A stretch of 8,391 bases of DNA from Acidimicrobiaceae bacterium (GTDB taxonomy: Bacteria; Actinomycetota; Acidimicrobiia; Acidimicrobiales; UBA10347): contig DNHM01000551.1 of assembly GCA_003485885.1 (NCBI GenBank), positions 1 to 8,391 on the forward strand. The letters are read 5' to 3'. The position numbers were made by a program, and so were the translations under genes. The notes under the pieces were generated by a model that was not told where the DNA came from, searched no databases, and saw nothing but the letters and a program-made list of their open reading frames with translations. Shown here piece by piece: positions 6,063-8,391 of this stretch. The number at the start of each line of letters is the position of its first letter. Position 1 is the stretch's first letter.

Positions 6063-7856
6063 TCAGCTCGGAAGTCTGAAGGTACGGTCGCCGCACTCGC
6101 ACAGAATGCGCACCAGCGATTGACCGAGTGGTGCGTCTTCGTCCTCGGTGAACAACACCGACCAACTTGTCACGTCGAGCGTGCCTCCTTCGGCTTCGGC
6201 CGTCCATTGTTGGTCGAGATAGTCAGGCGATGGAACGACCAGAAGATAAGACGTCAGCCCCTGTGGCACTGAATTCGCAAGCAAGACCGTGTTGGCGAGG
6301 AACTCCGTCTTGAACCGGCACGTGCCAGCTGCCCCGGTGGAGTCGGCGTTTGTTGGAAAAGGATCGATAACAGCGCACACCTCGTCGCCATCCAGGTACA
6401 AGAACACCTGCAAATCGTCGTTCGCGTGCAGCAAGTATCCCTGTGTCACATCGGTTGATGGGCGAAGGAGCGAGATCAGCCCTTCGGGGAGAGGGACAAG
6501 CTCCGGCAGCCAGTCTTGGAGAATCGGGTCGGCGTCGTCCAGGTCTTGCCGAGGGATCACCTGGATCTCGCGCAGGTTGAACTCGTCGCCACGCACCGCA
6601 TCATCTCGATCTAGCCGCAACTCGACGGGATGACCGGTATCGGCATCCAGCGTCAGGTCATAGACCTCGTCGACTGATGCAGCGATTGCGAACATCTCGT
6701 CGACGGTAAAGACCTGATCGGCCTCATCGGAGCCCTGCCGAAACTCAGTGTCCACCACGTGGCCATCCTCGATCCTCAACGAAACGAGGGAGGTGAAACC
6801 GGAGGGGGGATGTGACTCCACATACCGAAGTCGATATGAGCTGATCCCCGAGGCAGTCCAAAGAGCACGTCCCGCTTCGAATCGAGCCGCCTCAAGTTCT
6901 TCCAGCAGTACCGGGTCCGCTTCCCGGTTGTCCCGGTTCGCGCCGCGTCGCACTTCGGCCTCTGCTACGACAGCGTCGGCGAGCGTTTGGCGCGCTGCCT
7001 CGACGGACTCGAACCCACCAGAAGTCTCGACTATTGGATGCTCATCGAGTTGATCCTCAGCCGCCTCATTCGCAGCTTCCGCAGCAGTCGCTGCGTCAGC
7101 CATCGCCTGGCCCGCCGCTTGCTCTGCGGCCTTCTGTGCCCACCATTGGCCCGGGTCAGCAGGGTCGTTTGGGCCGGCACCGCTGGCGATTACCGGCAGA
7201 CCAGGGCCATTACACGAGACATAGAGTCCCTCAGGACCAGGTGCCCAACCTCCGCGGACACCGCTCCATGGCGAAAGGAAACCGAAGAAGTCAAGGCCAT
7301 CTACCGCCACCGGCGAAGCCAACGGATCCGGTGCTGAGCGATCGGCCCACTGGGCCTGGTACGCGATGATCTCGATGTCGTTTCGGGGTGTATCAGCGCC
7401 GCTGTCGACAGAGATCTCGAATACGCCGCTCACTGTGACCTCGATGTAACTCCGGCCATTCACTTCGGTCCGAGCCATCGAAGCCACCTGACCAACCACG
7501 ACCGCAGCCGACTGGTTGGCGAGTTCATCGAATGACCCGGCAGGTTCATAGTCAAACGTCGGGATACCTGCCTGCAGCAGCTCTAGCACCGGGCCATCGG
7601 TGCACGGGCCACCGGTGAAGAAGCCAGTGGAGTTATCTTCGCCCTGACCAACAACCACCGAAGTGGTTCCAGAGTTACGGCCTTGCCATAGAAACAGCAT
7701 CGAGGCCACAGCCAGTGCCGATACCAACCCGAAGGCCACCTTCCGACCGCGCACGGATCGAACAGTCGCTGGCCCGGTGATCGACGGATCCGCTAGAACC
7801 ACACCGGTCGTGGCTCGGCTCGCGAGATCGTTCAGACGTTTGCCTAGGTCGTTCAT
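6063..7856 (-). CDS. Single-pass membrane protein with DUF6174-like domain, sigma-factor partner (putative anti-sigma/sensor)
   Basis: A 597-aa protein with no characterised relative that I recognise over its whole length. Residues 1-39 are short, basic and presumably cytoplasmic (MNDLGKRLNDLASRA). Residues 40-57 (VAFGLVSALAVASMLFLW) form one membrane segment, preceded by RGRK, so the rest should be outside the membrane. The exported part has a beta-rich region (about 112-225, with SAAVVVGQVASM and YIEVTVSGVFEI), an Ala/Glu-rich helical segment (238-268) with further helix (282-330), then a DUF6174-like domain (about 332-437: ALWTASGISSYRLRY, LVSLRIEDGHVVD, FTVDEMFAIA, DADTGHPVELRLD), and an unassigned C-terminal domain ending in CECGDRTFRL. 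There are six exported cysteines (85, 215, 494, 513, 586, 588). The ATG at 7856 overlaps the sigma-factor stop codon (ATGA), which fixes the start and implies coupled translation. Arrangement and topology suggest an anti-sigma factor or surface sensor; no HxxxCxxC zinc anti-sigma motif is present, as residues 1-39 lack both His and Cys. Confidence 0.82.
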   Translation of the reverse strand: MNDLGKRLNDLASRATTGVVLADPSITGPATVRSVRGRKVAFGLVSALAVASMLFLWQGRNSGTTSVVVGQGEDNSTGFFTGGPCTDGPVLELLQAGIPTFDYEPAGSFDELANQSAAVVVGQVASMARTEVNGRSYIEVTVSGVFEISVDSGADTPRNDIEIIAYQAQWADRSAPDPLASPVAVDGLDFFGFLSPWSGVRGGWAPGPEGLYVSCNGPGLPVIASGAGPNDPADPGQWWAQKAAEQAAGQAMADAATAAEAANEAAEDQLDEHPIVETSGGFESVEAARQTLADAVVAEAEVRRGANRDNREADPVLLEELEAARFEAGRALWTASGISSYRLRYVESHPPSGFTSLVSLRIEDGHVVDTEFRQGSDEADQVFTVDEMFAIAASVDEVYDLTLDADTGHPVELRLDRDDAVRGDEFNLREIQVIPRQDLDDADPILQDWLPELVPLPEGLISLLRPSTDVTQGYLLHANDDLQVFLYLDGDEVCAVIDPFPTNADSTGAAGTCRFKTEFLANTVLLANSVPQGLTSYLLVVPSPDYLDQQWTAEAEGGTLDVTSWSVLFTEDEDAPLGQSLVRILCECGDRTFRLPS

Positions 7857-8338
7857 AGCACCAGATCCTGAAGAATCGCCGGGTCGATGGCAGCCGCAAG
7901 ATTGCGATGTGCTCTTGCCAAATGTTGCTTGACGCTGCCGAGTGAGATGCCCATCTCGATGGCACACTCCGCGAGCGGCAGGTCAGCCCAGTACCGAAGC
8001 GCAATCACTTGACGCTGCCGCAAGGCCAATGCCTCTAGTGCGAGCGCAAGATCCGGATCGCTGGCCACGGCCGCTGCCTGAGGCGGGGCCACCAGCTTGG
8101 GCACGAACATCCGGAAGCGCTTGACCCGCCGCCACCGACTGCGAGACAGATTCACGGCAACCGTGCGCACCCAACCAGCTGGGTTCTGGTCCTGCTGTTC
8201 AAGGAGGTCCCACCGTTCATAGGCGCGTGTCATGACCTCTTGCGCGAGGTCGGCAGCCTCGTCGGTATCGAGTGTCAGCACCCAACAGAAACGGAGCAGC
8301 TGATCTGCCTCGGATCTGAAGAAGTCAGAGAAGTCCAT
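7853..8338 (-). CDS. ECF-type RNA polymerase sigma factor
   Basis: A 161-aa extracytoplasmic-function sigma factor, normal size, with region 2 and region 4 only. Region 2 (about 4-72): FSDFFRSEADQLLRFCWVL, then DEAADLAQEVMTRAYERW (26-43), the core-binding and -10-reading part, and NPAGWVRTVAVNLSRSRWRR (52-71). Region 4 (about 97-147): LEALALRQRQVIALRYW (101-117) and the helix-turn-helix LPLAECAIEMGISLGSVKQHLARA (120-143), which reads the -35 element. The length and motifs fit the SigE-like group common in actinomycetes. The start is uncertain: ATG at 8338 fits the domain boundary, GTG at 8341 has GAGG at ten-base spacing, and ATG at 8365 would add nine residues but lacks a Shine-Dalgarno. The stop overlaps the next gene's ATG. 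Target genes are unknown; self-regulation is common in the family, but I could not find a clear ECF promoter in the 26-53 bases left before the window edge. Confidence 0.93.
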   Translation of the reverse strand: MDFSDFFRSEADQLLRFCWVLTLDTDEAADLAQEVMTRAYERWDLLEQQDQNPAGWVRTVAVNLSRSRWRRVKRFRMFVPKLVAPPQAAAVASDPDLALALEALALRQRQVIALRYWADLPLAECAIEMGISLGSVKQHLARAHRNLAAAIDPAILQDLVL

Positions 8339-8391
8339 CACCTGTACAACGCCTCGGCACCACATAGGGATGACACCGATCCAAGATTTTT

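Noticed and set aside
4729..6079. Antisense open frames of 163 and 183 codons opposite the Mo-subunit and crotonase genes
   Set aside because: They mirror strong genes on the minus strand, have biased off-frame composition and no domain signal.
7857..7967. 37-codon N-terminal extension of the membrane protein into the sigma gene
   Set aside because: The ATGA overlap at 7853-7856 is a better start; the extension is Cys/His/Arg-rich off-frame sequence.
7928..8020. 13-bp direct repeat CTTGACGCTGCCG (7928-7940 and 8008-8020) inside the sigma gene
   Set aside because: Both copies code for different parts of region 4 in normal sequence; a chance repeat in biased codon usage is enough to explain it.

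Overview
The window is GC-rich (about 60% or more by eye), densely coded, and looks like chromosomal DNA of an actinomycete-type bacterium. The evidence is GTG/TTG-tolerant starts, ATGA-coupled genes, an ECF sigma factor paired with a single-pass membrane protein carrying a DUF6174-like domain, and double-hotdog proteins of a kind I associate with Actinomycetota. A marine or soil Acidimicrobiia-type lineage would fit, but that is a guess from protein style. I see no phage, transposon, tRNA, rRNA or CRISPR, and no gene-free stretch over 300 bases.

Left third, plus strand. The C-terminal part of a metal-dependent amidohydrolase (family Amidohydro_2) enters from the left edge and ends at 477. 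A near-perfect intrinsic terminator hairpin follows (485-521). Then comes a two-gene operon (578-1998) of paralogous double-hotdog proteins of almost equal length (236 and 237 aa), joined by an ATGA stop/start overlap and sharing a CxxCG motif and a WDGRKRGA block.

Middle, minus strand. Three genes read leftward as a probable operon: a crotonase (5974-5225), a xanthine-dehydrogenase-type molybdopterin subunit (5169-2839) and an alpha/beta hydrolase (2761-2045). The last one converges on the hotdog operon across a 46-bp gap containing a small hairpin. Several family-defining residues are changed: the hydrolase has Cys instead of Ser at the nucleophile elbow and no obvious C-terminal catalytic His; the crotonase keeps the first catalytic Glu but has His at the second position; the Mo subunit has no small (2Fe-2S) or medium (FAD) partner gene beside it. 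The gene set (amidohydrolase, hotdog proteins, Mo-hydroxylase, crotonase, hydrolase) suggests acyl-CoA or aromatic/heteroaromatic compound breakdown, but the substrate cannot be read from the sequence.

Right third, minus strand. An ECF sigma factor (8338-7853) is translationally coupled by ATGA to a 597-aa single-pass membrane protein (7856-6063). The latter has a short cytoplasmic N-terminus and a large exported region with an Ala-rich helical segment and a DUF6174-like domain. It is a likely anti-sigma-type partner or sensor, although it has no zinc-type anti-sigma motif.
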